The translations under genes and the position numbers were made by a program. Positions 11,528 through 24,400 of a stretch of DNA of 64,000 nt are shown one piece after another. Below the pieces are notes generated by a model. That model did no database searches and was not told the DNA's origin. It worked only from the letters and a program-made list of their open reading frames with translations. The stretch lies in assembly GCA_010279815.1 (NCBI GenBank), contig QEOQ01000573.1, forward strand, positions 62,011 through 126,010, written 5' to 3'. The stretch is from Brachionus plicatilis (Eukaryota > Rotifera > Eurotatoria > Ploima > Brachionidae). How positions within the stretch are numbered: the first letter of the stretch is position 1; every line of letters begins with the position of its first letter.

Positions 11528-13205
11528 TTGTTTAAAATTATTTAATTAAAAAATCTAATTTGCTCCAAGCTCTTGCCTTTATCTAAATGGGAATCGAACA
11601 ATAGAGAAAAAATAGAAATTAAAAACCCACCATGTGTCAACCGAAAAATAAATCAATAAAGAATCTTAAGTAGTTTTTTATGCTTGTTAAAATTTTAGAA
11701 ATTTAATTGTATTTTAAACAAAAAAAAAACTTTAACTAAATAAAATTAAACAGATTTTTTTAATTTTTTTAATTAAATCAATGCTTTAAATCTAATAATA
11801 ATAACAATTATTTTTACTTATTTGTTTAAATAAGATTTGAGTCTCGAGTTATATGGACTATTCAATGTTTCAGCTGATAGAACTTACCAAGTATAGGTTT
11901 TTAGAAAAAAAGTTATTGGTTTTTTTAATTTTTATTTTATTTTTTTGTTTCAAAATTAACAATGCCAAATAATCAAGATTATTCTTCATTTAAAAAAATA
12001 AAAAAAATTGAATTAAAATTTTGCAAATTTTTCCCAACAAAGCAAAATTTGCATATTTAATTTTGTTTTTGTTCTTTAAATGATTTAATTCCATAAAAAA
12101 ATTGGTTTAGCTCATATTGAACTCGGAGTTGATGATTAGAAAAAGTTAATTAAATCACTGACGCCTTTTCAAATAGAACTGTTGAATTAAAAGTGCTGCC
12201 TTTTATTAAATTAGAATGCATTTTTGATTTTAAGTTTGAAAAAATTTGTGTTTTCTTTTTTTCAAGCAATTATAAATAAAAAGTTTTATGTAAGCTTATT
12301 TAAAAGTCTATAAGTTCTATTATTTTAACTTCTTTTTAATTGATTTTTGAAAATTTGAATCTAATCAAATGACTTTAATCATATAAATTAATTAAATTCT
12401 TGAAATTTTTTAATTCAAAATCTTATCTAGAGTAATAGTTAGATCTAGGTTCCATGATTTTTAATAAAAAATACCTAAAAATGCTCAAAAATTCAATACA
12501 AATTTTAATTCTTTAAAAATAACTATTCAATAAAATTCAATATTAAGTATATTTTTGTTTATTTTTGTTGAAAAAAAAAGTCAACAAATAAGTTAGGCAT
12601 GTAAAGGTTACATAAAACCTTATAACAACTTGTCATAACTGAGAATTTAATTAAATTTGCATATAAAAACAATTTTTTTTAAAGTTTTATTTTTAAATTA
12701 AATAGTAAAAAAAACATAAATTTTCCGAGAATTCAACTGAAACCGAACAATGAACAAGCAAAATGGTTTTATTTTGGTAGCCTTTGAAAATTTTTCCAAA
12801 ATAAATCATCAATAGTTGTTAAATAATACATTTTAATCCTGTCGATGAAAAGTTTTCTTTTTTTCACGACTTTAGGTAAAATATACACACTAAAATAAAC
12901 AAGTTTGGTAACTAAAGAGACTAATAAGTTGAGTTTTCTTTCTCCATTAGTTTCATTCGTTTTCTTGTTAAATTTCTTTATTCGTTGAATTTGTTCATTA
13001 ACTAATAGGTGATGTCCCAAAAATCCGTTTCCAAGATGTTTCTATTATTTTTATTTTTATGTGTTTTCATTTAATTTCTCATTTAGTTTTTGATTTGTTC
13101 ACGACCATTTTTGCAAGCAAATTGAAGCATTTAAGCTCTTGTAAATTTGTGCAAACGTTCTCAATTTAAGTTTAGAAAATCTTGAGTAAACAAACACACT
13201 TCTTC
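11528..13205. other. Intergenic, no gene seen
   Basis: About 1.7 kb of AT-rich sequence. The segment near 11870-11960 (TTTCAGCTGATAGAACTTACC, then a T-rich run) loosely resembles the right arm of the fold-back at 49655-49990 and may be a decayed relative. No coding or RNA gene was recognised. Confidence 0.4.
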
Positions 13206-13702
13206 ATGGATACCTATTTGCCACCCAAGTACAGCATGAATGCTTTTTTCGTGAGACATGTGGCTCATCCGAGACGCATGAAGTACATTTCGGGTCTGAA
13301 CAATGCCAAAATATGTGCTGTCAACGACATTGGATACGTGAATCAACCAAGCTCAAGTGATCCGGTCAATTTTCCACCCAACAACTTCAACGATCAAATA
13401 ATAAAAAGCAATGGAGCCAAGCGCAAAGAAAAAGCCATTCCACCAAACGGTCCATGGCGAACATTTGGACTAAGTAATTAACTTGTAGTTAAGCTTTTTT
13501 TTTGTTAACTAACTTTTTGACCAAATTTCCAAGTCGACAATACAGACAAATGGCGTTCAGAGCTAAATTCATTGGCTTCGTCAGTTGGTCTCCTAACTCA
13601 AAACGATTTAGAGGAACACAAGATCAAAAAAGATCGCGAACAAATGATCAAAAATATTCAAAAACAAAATCCGACCAGTTCCCAATCGAGAAAGCCAACC
13701 TC

Positions 13703-13739
<37 letters not shown>

Positions 13740-14468
13740 TCACATTCTTCTGGTCGATTAAATGAGCCATTGTTGACTGGCCGACGTACTAAAGGCAGCC
13801 GTGGATCAAGGGGCATGCCATTGACTGGCAACAATTACATAGTTGACCAGGCTGATCGAGAAGCATGGGTAAATAAACAAACAAATTAAACAAACTTTTT
13901 ATTAAAATGGCAACTTAAGATGCTGCAAGTTCTTTGTCAAATTTTACAAACAGAAAGTTTAGTAGATGTTCAATCGTGGCTGGTGTCGACAAGCGATGCC
14001 GAAAAAGAACGAGTTAAACAATTGATTAATCAAGCGATGAAAGGCTTGGAAGAGTCGGGCAGAATTAACACAATAGCCGAAGAGGTTTCGGGCGCCGAGA
14101 ACGCCATCAAAGACATTGAAGGAACACTGCAACGAATTAGTTTTTCGCGTCAAGAAAGATTGAACACTGCCAAAAAGTCCACCACTTTGCCTTTATTAAT
14201 GAAAAGCGACGATGAAAATGTAAAGAAAAAACTCGATGCCATTCCAGAAATTCTTAAAATTGATCAAGTTGATCATGAGCCATCATCCCAAGTATTTAAC
14301 ATTAATTTTAACAAGTCTGATCGGCAATCTTCTCTTGAGAATGCAGTAATTAAGCTTGAAACGCCACGATCTAATGATGTCAAAGTGGAAAAAGTTAAAG
14401 TTACAATGTTGGTCAAAGATGAAAATTCGAATAGCTTGCAAGAGGTAACCGGAGATTGGCAACAATAG
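13206..14468 (+). CDS. TBATA: TBATA/SPATIAL-family protein
   Basis: Exons 13206-13473, 13534-13868 and 13920-14468 join in compatible phases and give 383 residues. An in-frame stop at 13173 and the ATG at 13206 fix the start. The N-terminus (YSMNAFFVRHVAHPRRMKYI followed by GLNNAKICAVNDI) matches the conserved head of TBATA: a Phe-Phe-x-Arg-His segment, then His-Pro-x-Arg, then an x-GLN-x motif. Exon 3 opens with LQVLCQILQTESLVDVQSWL, matching the second conserved block near the C-terminus of that family. A Gln/His low-complexity tract sits at about 13707-13740. TBATA is a thymus/brain/testis protein in mammals with roles in cell proliferation and spermatogenesis; its function in invertebrates is not established. 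Confidence 0.72.
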
Positions 14469-15475
14469 ATTCATAATCTATTCCTATGAACTTAATTTAA
14501 TTTGTATCATTTAAGAAATAAAGATTTTTTTTAAATAAATCTTTATTATAATCATCTTTATTTTAGATATTTTTTTTTGTATGTAACGTATTTTTTTATT
14601 TTTTTAATTGTAGTTGATTTATTCAATCTTCAATTGTAATCGAACAGTTAAAAAATCTTGATTCAAATTCAATTTTAAATTTTCTTTTTGTTGCTGACCA
14701 AAATTTAAATAACTCTAACATTTTTCTATTTTATTTATTTATTTTTTTACAAATAGCCATTTAGGCCATTTAGACCTTTTATTTTTCTATTTAAATGTAT
14801 CAATGAAATAAAAATGAGATTTACTTCTGTTATTTTAAGACTTTTTTTCATACGAATGGTTGTGTACGAATAAATTAATTTTTCCCAACACACAGTCAAA
14901 TACAAATAATTTTTTAATTTAAGATATTTTTTTCAATCTTTTTTGAATAGCAGACTGATTTTAATTTAATGATTAATTCTTTAACTATTTAACATCATCA
15001 ACAACAACAACAACAACAACAGCATGTTTGCAAAATTAACACTAGAAGAACCAAAGACATCTATTTTAAACCTTGGTATTTATAAAACTTATATGAAAGA
15101 CATGTCCGTAACGAAATTCAAAAATTGTACCATTTTCATTTTTATTCTAAAGTTTTAGGATAAGATTACTTTTCATTCATTTGATAGCTTTTATGATTCT
15201 ATCTCCTAATGTGTCCACTCAATTTTTTATCATAAACAAGCCTGTGGTTCTGGTGCTAAAAAAAAACGTAAAAAACTCAAATAAATATTTTACATTTACT
15301 GGACAAATATTTTTAAATTGATTTGAATTTTTCAAACAAAAAGAATAAAATTTTGCAATGTATCAAAACTACTTTTGTTCTTGTTAGAGAAAAATTTAAA
15401 TTTTCAAAATTCATTCTTTAAACTATTAGTCTGTATAATTACATAATCGAAAACGTGTAATTAGTAAAGCACAAG
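14469..15475. other. Intergenic region with (CAA)n tract
   Basis: About 1 kb between TBATA and NUP205. A (TTTA)n run near 14730-14745 precedes AGCCATTTAGGCCATTTAGACC. A (CAA)n/(AAC)n microsatellite occupies about 14997-15020. A 44-codon frame follows it at 15023 but shows no family resemblance. Confidence 0.45.
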
Positions 15476-18400
15476 ATGTGGTCAGCTCGAAAAAATTTAT
15501 CAAATTTGATCAGTGGTGTTTTGATAGGCAAAAAGTATGATCTATTTGCCACACTCCAGGATGAATTGAACAAAAATTTCAATCATTTTTTGGATATACT
15601 AAAAGATGTGGTAACAAAAAAAATTTTCATATTTATTTAACGCATTGAACAAAAAAAAATTATAATCTAAACATTTAATTTTAGCCAAGTAATCCAGCAG
15701 AACGTGGCAAAGTTCAAAAATCAAATGAAGAAGCCATTCAAATAAATTTTCTGAATTGTCAGAAAAAGCTTCAGCCATCAGTGATCGAAGAAGCGATTGC
15801 ACTTAGCGATTTGTTCACTTTAAGCGAGTTGTCATCAGTGGAATTGTTAGTTGAAGCCGAAGAACAAATGCAATACTTTCACGGATTCAATCGGGGCCTA
15901 ACTGCTGTTCTTTTGTACTATGATAGCAAAAAGATACAAATGAACAGCTTAAAAACTCTTTTGCTGGCACGTAGTGGCCGAACTTGGATTTTGGATGAAA
16001 GCACTCCGGCAGAAATTACTAATTTTATTGACTCGTTTGTTCAACGACTTGTACAAAATGGTCTAATCGAAAAAATACTCGCTCAAATTGGAGTTCACGA
16101 GTGGAGCAAAGCCGAGGAAAATTTGGTCCGAGTAAACGGACTTGGAAGTTTAAAGCATCGAAAACAAGTTAAGAATTTATTCGAAGAAGTTAAAATTTTG
16201 TTGGGCGAATGTGTTTTTAGCTGTGCTTGCCAAGTTCCTTTGGACAACCAGAGCACCATTTCGGTGATCAATTTTCTCAAAAATAACTCTCAAATGATTC
16301 AAAGCAATCAACTCGATTCCAAACTCAACTTGGATACTAGTCATTTTTTTCTCCTAATGGCTCTGTTCTATTGTTTTGACACATCCTATTTGGAAAACAA
16401 AGAACATGGTAGAATGAAAAAATTTTAAATTTATTTTTTTTTTAAATTTTTTTAATTCAAGTCGAAATAGATGCAATATTGAAGTCTTTTCTTCAAAATG
16501 ATTATGTGCACAATATCTACAATGAATTGAACAAAGCGGACAATGCACAATGGTCTAATTTGGGCATCAAGTCTTCGCTTCAATTTTCCTTTCAGATTTT
16601 TATCTCAAATTTAAATTATTTTATGATCGAAAATGGTATGTTTAAATATTTTTTTTTAATGTGTTCATTTTTTGAATAGAAAATAAAAACAAAAAAAACA
16701 AAAAAAAACAAAAGCAAAAAAAGAGAAATAAAAGAAAAGAGAGCTTAAAATATTTTAATTAAAAATTTTGGACAACAAAAAATAAAATTTAAAAATATAG
16801 ATTAGTATTTTATTTGGGTTAGTACATTGAAAAACACAAAATCTTTTAGCTCTATTTATCTTGACGTTTTTGTTTGAGAAAAGATTTTCGATGTGTTCTT
16901 AATCGGTTCGTGTTCAAATTTTGGATTATAATAACAAATTGAAAAAATAAATTTTAATTGCTTTTTATTTTTTGTTTTTATTTTTTAATTTAAAATCAAA
17001 AATTTTAATTTTGATTTAGGACCTGAACAAAATAAAAACAAATTAATCGCTAATTTTTTTCTTCTCTTTGATCAACAAAAACAAAAAGTATTTTTTAAAC
17101 ATTTTATTAATCTTTTGTTTTACTACTGATGCAGAAAATCAAAGCTATACACAGCTTTTGGCAAACAACATAAGTGGCTTAGAAGAAGACGATAATTTAA
17201 TAGACAAATCAATAGAACAACATGTATTTTCGTTTTTTAAAAACACAATTATCCAACACGAAAGATTTCATTGCGATGTAAGTTTAATTTAAGTTTAACC
17301 TCGATTATTTTTCTTTTTTTTCTTTTTTTTTTCTTTATTTATTTTTGTCGCATGTCTTAAAACTAAATTAAGAGCAAATTAAAAAGAAAAAAAAAAGAAA
17401 AAAAAAAATTATTTACGTGACGTGACGTATATATGTCGACGTAATCCAGGTGCAGGTAAATTTAGTTGGCAAAAGTTGGTTATTGAAATAAATTATGCTT
17501 CTCTAAGTTATTCTCTAAGTTATTCTCTAAATTACATTTTGATTTGATTTGTAAAATAGGCAAGAGAAATAAAAAAATAATTCAAAAGTGAGATATAATG
17601 TGAATATGGACAAGTACAGAGAAGTAAAGAGTATTGAAAAAAGTATTGAAAAGAGAAATGAAAATAACAAGTTGATAAAAGTGAGCGTTGAGCTTATCAG
17701 TTTTGTTATTTGGTTAACTGGCGGCGTTTTGATAACTCTTGGAGTCATTCTACTCCAACTATTTATGGTCGATTATTTTTTTATAAAAAGCCTCATTTAT
17801 CTAATATCAATTTTAAATATCCTAATTGGATGTGTTCTGTTTGTGTGCGGAATTTTGGCTTTCTATTATGCAATTAGAAAACATTTTGTCATCGGAGGCA
17901 TCGTTTTCTACATTCTCATTTTGACTGCTCTTTCAATTCTCATTTTGATTGTGCTCGGTGTTGTCCTGTACAAAAATGGCACCATTCAAAAATACTCTAT
18001 GCCCAATCTGATCGAACATTTTTCCAATTCGACTGACTTTGTTGACAAACTTCAGACTAACTTCATGTGTTGTGGACTAAACAGCTACACAGAATGGCAG
18101 CACAATCCACTCATGAACTCAATTGAGCCAATATGGGACATTTATTTGAGCCAAGACCGTTTGTCCTACAGTCTGCCCGACTCGTGTTGTGCTAAAAAAG
18201 AAATCGATTGTGCCAAATATTTTCCATCGATCAAACTCATTCACAAACGAGCTTGTCGGCCAGTCCTCGACAAACTCTTGCACAATCTACTCAAACAAAT
18301 GATGTTCGTCAGTTCCATTAGTCTAGTTATTGTGATTTGTTCCATTTTTTTTATTTCCTATGTAAGCTTATTCTCCAACGGCAGCTATCATATCCTAGAA

Positions 18401-21400
18401 AGAAAAGAAAAAAAAAGAAAAGATAAAAAAAGAGAGGAAAATAGTGATGTGAACATTGTGAACAATGGAAGCAATGTGATCGGAAACGAGGACGAGTGTG
18501 CCTCGTCCCAGAGTGCTTTGTTAGATGATTGAAATAATTAATTAAATAATAATAAACTTCTTTTGCCAATTAATTTTTAGCTTTTTTTTTTGTTTTTTTT
18601 TTGTTGACTAATTTTTTTATTAAATAAATAAATGAACTTTAAGAAATTCGTTTTGGTAAGAGTGCATAACATGGTCACCGACTTTATTTACAGAATGCCC
18701 GAAAAAATCAAAGACATGCGCAATCGAAACGAGGACCTGCAACGTTTGGTCGAAGACTCGTACTCGAACCAAAGTCAAAGTAGCTTCTACTACAATGCAT
18801 ATTCAACCCAATCAATAAATCGTCAACCAGCAGTAGCTCACGACAGCCATGATTTCGAGGACTTTTTGGAAATGATCGGCCACTTGTACACCAACAACAC
18901 ACTCAATCTAGAGCTTTGCTTGAACTACTGGATAGCCGACAGTGAAATGAATGCCAACATGGCCAATAATTATCAAAAACCAAGTCAAAAACAAATATCA
19001 TTGTACAAATTTGTGAGATATTTTCTATCGGGCGACACTCTAATCGGCAGTCTATACATTGCCTATGTAAACATGCTTACAGGTCTTTGTACTGGCGAAC
19101 AAAGTGCTCAACACTGTTTTTGTCTATTGCAAAATAATTCTCATTTTTATGACTCGCACGGTCCAAAAATATCATGGATGCACATAACAACTGCTTTCGA
19201 AAAATACTACGAATCGTTTCGTACCAATCAGACAAATGTAATGCTCAACATGGTTCAACAGCGAGCCTCGTCAAACAAAGGCATAACTCAACAAGAGCTA
19301 AAAGGCCTCATAGCAGTTACCAAATTGGTAAGACAAATAGCGTTGTATAGTGAAAAGGCTCGACTAGCCTTGTGCCAGTATCAGCGCAACACGGACACTT
19401 TTAACACTTCAACCAGTCTAACGTGTCTAAATGAGAACACGTTGCCAATGTGTTTATTCGGCTTGTTGACATGTTCCATACCAAATAGTCTCAAAGGCGA
19501 AATTTTAAATTTACTAGCAACTTTTGCACTTAGTCCTCAAATAGCCATTAACTTGTGGCAATCACTCGAAAACTCTCAGCTTATTCCTACAACAGCATCC
19601 GCTTCATCAAGTCAATCGACAAGCTCTCAGAGCCAACAGTACTTTTACAAACATGACATAAAGACCGAGCTCGAAGAAGTCGAATCAAGAGAAGAAGCCT
19701 ATCCTTTGCTAAAAGGTTGAATTAAATTTTATTCTAAATTTTATTTATTTAGCACTACAAGCTCCTCCATTTTACAGATTTTTTCAGCATGTCTGCACAT
19801 TTTTTTTGAGCATATTTTCTTTTTTTTTCCTTCAACACTAGTTTTTGGAGAAGAGAGACTTGAAAATTCTTCTTGAAAAAAATCTAATAATTTAATTTTA
19901 AACAAAAATTTGGAAAATTAAAAATTACTTTCAGATCAAAATAATCTAGGCTAGCTGTGACATAAACACATATTCTACTCATGTCTTTATACTTGGAATT
20001 ATTTAAGAATTGTTCTATCAAAATGGCCAAGCTATTTTTCCATTACCATTGCAATCCCAATGTTTAATTTAACATTTTTGACGCCTTTTATTTTTCTTTT
20101 TTTCAATTTTAAACTGCCTCATATCGATTGCTAAAAAAGATAAAAATAAATGCCAAAATTTACCAAAATTTAAACAAGTATTTTATAAACAAGATACTTT
20201 TAAATAATATCAATAATATCTTAAAAAATACAATTTTATGATTCTAGAATTAGATAACAATTATCAAATTCTAAATTGGATATCTATTCAATTTTCCAAA
20301 ATCTAAAACGATATCTAAAAAAAATTATAAAAATCTTTAAAAAAAAATCAAACAAAATAAAAAGTTTGAATATCTCTAAATTTTATTCTAAAAGGTAAAA
20401 AATAAATAAATATATTCTATGAGTGCAAAGATGCGCAGCAAAAATTTTTGCATTATTTGTTTAAGTCTGCTAATTAGATGTAAAATCTTTGAAATAAGTA
20501 ATTAATTTATAAATTCCTTTAAAATTTTTAAAATTAGCAGAGTTTTAGCAAAATAAAACAATTTTACTTGTTTGCCGCACGTTGTTGCACTCACACAACT
20601 TTTCATTTTTTATTTAAAATAAAGCTGATCGAGCTTGGCTTCTTCAGCATGCATAAAAATTAAACAAATCATTCAACTTATTAAAATTGGCCATTTTAAC
20701 TGAAACATTTGTCGAATATGATTCTCAAGAAATTATTGAAAGAGAATAAATTTAAGCTTATGACCAAAATTTAATGATAACCATGCTTAAAATTATTGAC
20801 TTAAAAAAAAGGTTTTAATTAAATGTTTATAATTTTTTTTGTACATCTTTTTTATTAAATTTAATTCAATAAGAAAATTATTTTAAAGCAAATTTATTTT
20901 AATTTTTAGAGTTAAAAAAAAATACAAAAAAAAATTCTTAAAGGCTTATACTTTTTTATCACTTATTTAACTTTAAATAAAACACTAATTTATCACTAAT
21001 TCCCCTTTATAAATTTACTTATATCTGTATCTAATTTACTAAAAATAAATTTTCACGTCTAAAACCATTTTATTAGGAAAAAAATACTTTTTTATTTAAA
21101 AGACTTTTTCTATATAAAAAGGGTTATCAATGTTATCAATATCAATTGCTTGATAAAGATAAAGACCATTCTTTTAATAAAAGTACTGCTATCGAATTCA
21201 CTTCTCAGGACTTCTCACTTCTTAGAATTAATCATTATAGAATTTGGTTAAAAAATTATAGTAAAATTTTGGAAATAATTCTTACATCAAAAACGATGTT
21301 TATTAATAAAAATTTATTTTAAATTCATAAAGTTTTTTTAAAAAGCAAATTTACTTTAGTGATAAAAAAATTAATTTTAATAACAAAAACAATTTTTATT

Positions 21401-24400
21401 TTTATTTTGATTTTTAGCATTCTTTAAATAATAATTCTTGAGCATGATCAGTAGACTTTGGTCGTAGACTTGAATTTACCAACTAAGGCAGTTTTACTTT
21501 GGCAATGGAAATGCTGGCAATGTGAAAGTTTAGTACAAAATTTCACATTTTAATTTTTTTTCTAATTGGGCGAAAATTCTATTGTGCAAACAGCACAATA
21601 TTGTATAAGTTTGTACAAACTAAAGAATTCTAAATTCTGCAATTTTCTGTAAAATGCACACCATCTGAAAATATTTGATTTAAATATGCAAAAACATACA
21701 GAGTTTTTGCAGAGCTTAGAATTCTTTAGTTTGTACAAACTTATACAATATTGTACTGTTTGCACAATAGAATTTTTGCCCAATTAGAAAAAAAATTAAA
21801 AAGTTTTTCCTTTTTGTAATGTAATTTTTGTACTAAAATTTTACACTGCCGAAATTTTTTGGTAAAATATTTGTTTTGATTTGTATGGAAATTAATTTAA
21901 TAAATGTTTAAATGTGATCATGTTTTTGAACATTTGCTGTTATTTAATTTCGAAGCAGACTTTGTGCAAACTTTTAGCTTTGACCATAGACAGGCGCAAA
22001 TACCTAAAATTATATTTGAAAAAAAAAAATAATTATTAGCAATTAACAGCAATTTAATAGGCCTTTTTCATTCATGATAATTTCATTAAAAAAGCGTTTC
22101 ATTCAAAAATAAAAAAAAAAATGTGTTTTTAAAAATTATTATTAATTTTTTAAATTTAATTGAAAATAAAAAGGATTTTTGAGTTTGATAAAAAATTTGT
22201 GCACAATGACAATGATTCCGGACAATTTGGGTCTTGGTCTGCGCGCCAAAAACGCTCAGCTCGGCTTTCAACCATATCTTCACTTTTTGGTCAACCAAGT
22301 CTATTTGAAGGTGTTGTATCGAGCGTACAAACAGAACGAGGAAAAATGGCTTCTCACCAACCATATACTGGAAATATTCTATCAAATAATAAACAAGTAC
22401 GAGTGTCAAATAGAAGAGTTTAGATGTAGGAGCGGCGGCGGAGGCGGCGAATCGACGAGCTCGGCCGATTTGTCATCGTTGTCATTTCAAATAAACGCGT
22501 TCAAATCGCCACTGTCCAACTCGCCTGGCTATCGTCTTTTGTACGACTTTATACACGACGGTCCCATAGTCAAAATGTTGTTCATAATTCTAAACGAATC
22601 GTTGAACTATCTGCTCGAGTTCAACAGCAAAAACGACTGGGCCATCGAACAAGCATCGTTAAATTGTCTCAAATTGATATCACTCATTTTGCACAGACAA
22701 AGAGATTTCATGGAAAAAATGAAAGTGTGCAATTTGAACGTGGAATCGAGTGGCATCGAAAAACTAATAATCGCCATCAATCTAAACACCAATCGAGCCG
22801 AGTACTTCATGTCTATATTTCGATTTATTCAATTTAATTCGTCGTCATCGTCGTCATCGTCATCGTCGTCATCGTCATCGTCATCGTCATCGTCGTCATC
22901 GTCATCGTCATCTCTGATCAATCATGCGTTTCACTCGCTCGACATTGTCCACGCTCTGTCCAACTATTCGCTCGTTAATCAACAAATTTTGAATCTATTC
23001 CTCAAGAGTTGTTTGAGCTTGGACGAACAGTTCGAGCTGATGCATTCGTTTGTGGAATTTTTGGACTTTGACATTGACGAGGCATCCACATGGACAACAA
23101 GTGTCGAGGATTCCATATTGAACATTGCTCGTCAAGGACTCGAATGTGTCGACACAGACTCGGCGGACACCTCATCTCAAATAGCAGTGCAAGAAGCGAC
23201 AGCAGAAGAGCAACACTTAAAACAGGAACAACAAGAGCACGATCAGCAGCAGGAACAGGAGCAGGAGCAGGAGGCAGACAAGATCGTTGTTGTCAAGTGT
23301 AAAAGTCGTTTGAAGGCGCTCAAATTGCTGCTATTCTATTTGCGACTGTCAGCGCCCAACATATCTCATTTGCTGCTCGGCTTTGACATTCACAAACCGC
23401 TTAATAGCCAACAATTCTATAATGCCGGCACCAAAATCAATTATCGAGGCGACTCGAACATTTTGTCAATAGTGCCGCGCAATTGTCTGCACAGTGTGAT
23501 GCGAATTTTGAGTTATTTTGTGCGCGATCAAAGCCTATTGAACAAAGTGCCTCAAACAATTCAACTATGCTACGAGATTGTGTTTGTGTTGTGCTCTGAC
23601 TTTCGCTTCAAAGCTCAAATACTCAACTATTTAAGAAGCGAATTTGATTTTATCAACTTAAATTTAAAACGAATTCCGTTCAAATTGACTGCGGCCAATC
23701 TCACACCCAATCTCACACACACTGTCACAGTCACTACGACTACAGCCACCAACAAACAGTCAACATTCAAAGACTCGACCAATTTTCTATGCAACACCAC
23801 AAACGCTAGCCACAAACGAATGGTCAACACAATCGACGACCAAACGCTCAGCGACGAATCGCTCATTAGTTTAATGTCAATTTATTCGTTAAGTCTGCAA
23901 TTGACTTGTCTTGAAATTCAGCAACTTATTTGCACTCGCATGAAACAACAACTCAAAAAGCTTCTGCACATTTTGACCGACAACATGAGTCTAGTTGCCA
24001 AACGTGAAACAAACGAAAATAGCCACTGCATGTTCAGCGCCTCTACCGCCACCAACGCTTACAATATGGACACATTTTCGTTTAGTAGCCAAGCCAATCC
24101 AATGGCCAAATTTAAGAGTGCCCTGTTGACCATAGATCAAAGCATGAGCCAAGAGACAAACGAATCGTCCAAGCTGTTCTATCTTTTGAATTTTGTGAGC
24201 TTTGATCAAACAGTTCCATTGGGTCTTGAGCTCAACTTTTTCGACCCGAGTCTAATCGAAAATGTGATCAGCTCATGCAAAATAATTCTCACCGAACCCT
24301 TCGAAATAAATGTTCATTTGTTTGACTTGAAAAAGCTGAAGCAAATATTGTGCAACGAGATCAGATCAGCGCCGCCAACAATCAGTGTGTCCAAAAGTCA

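Noticed and set aside
12769..13020. 83-codon minus-strand frame upstream of TBATA
   Set aside because: Low complexity, Lys/Leu-rich, no recognisable domain and no sign of splicing to neighbours.
15023..15157. 44-codon frame beginning MFAKLTLEEPKTSILNLGIY
   Set aside because: Short, follows a microsatellite, and shows no homology or exon context; too weak to call.
19752..19850. Possible NUP205 exon after TTTATTTAG (reading ALQAPPFYRFFQHV)
   Set aside because: It does not match the NUP205 family, whereas the acceptor at 22173 gives GFLSLIKNLC in the correct position and phase.
21562..21783. 73-codon minus-strand frame with cysteine and phenylalanine-rich content
   Set aside because: It lies entirely within fold-back C and reads the two arms of the palindrome; not a gene.
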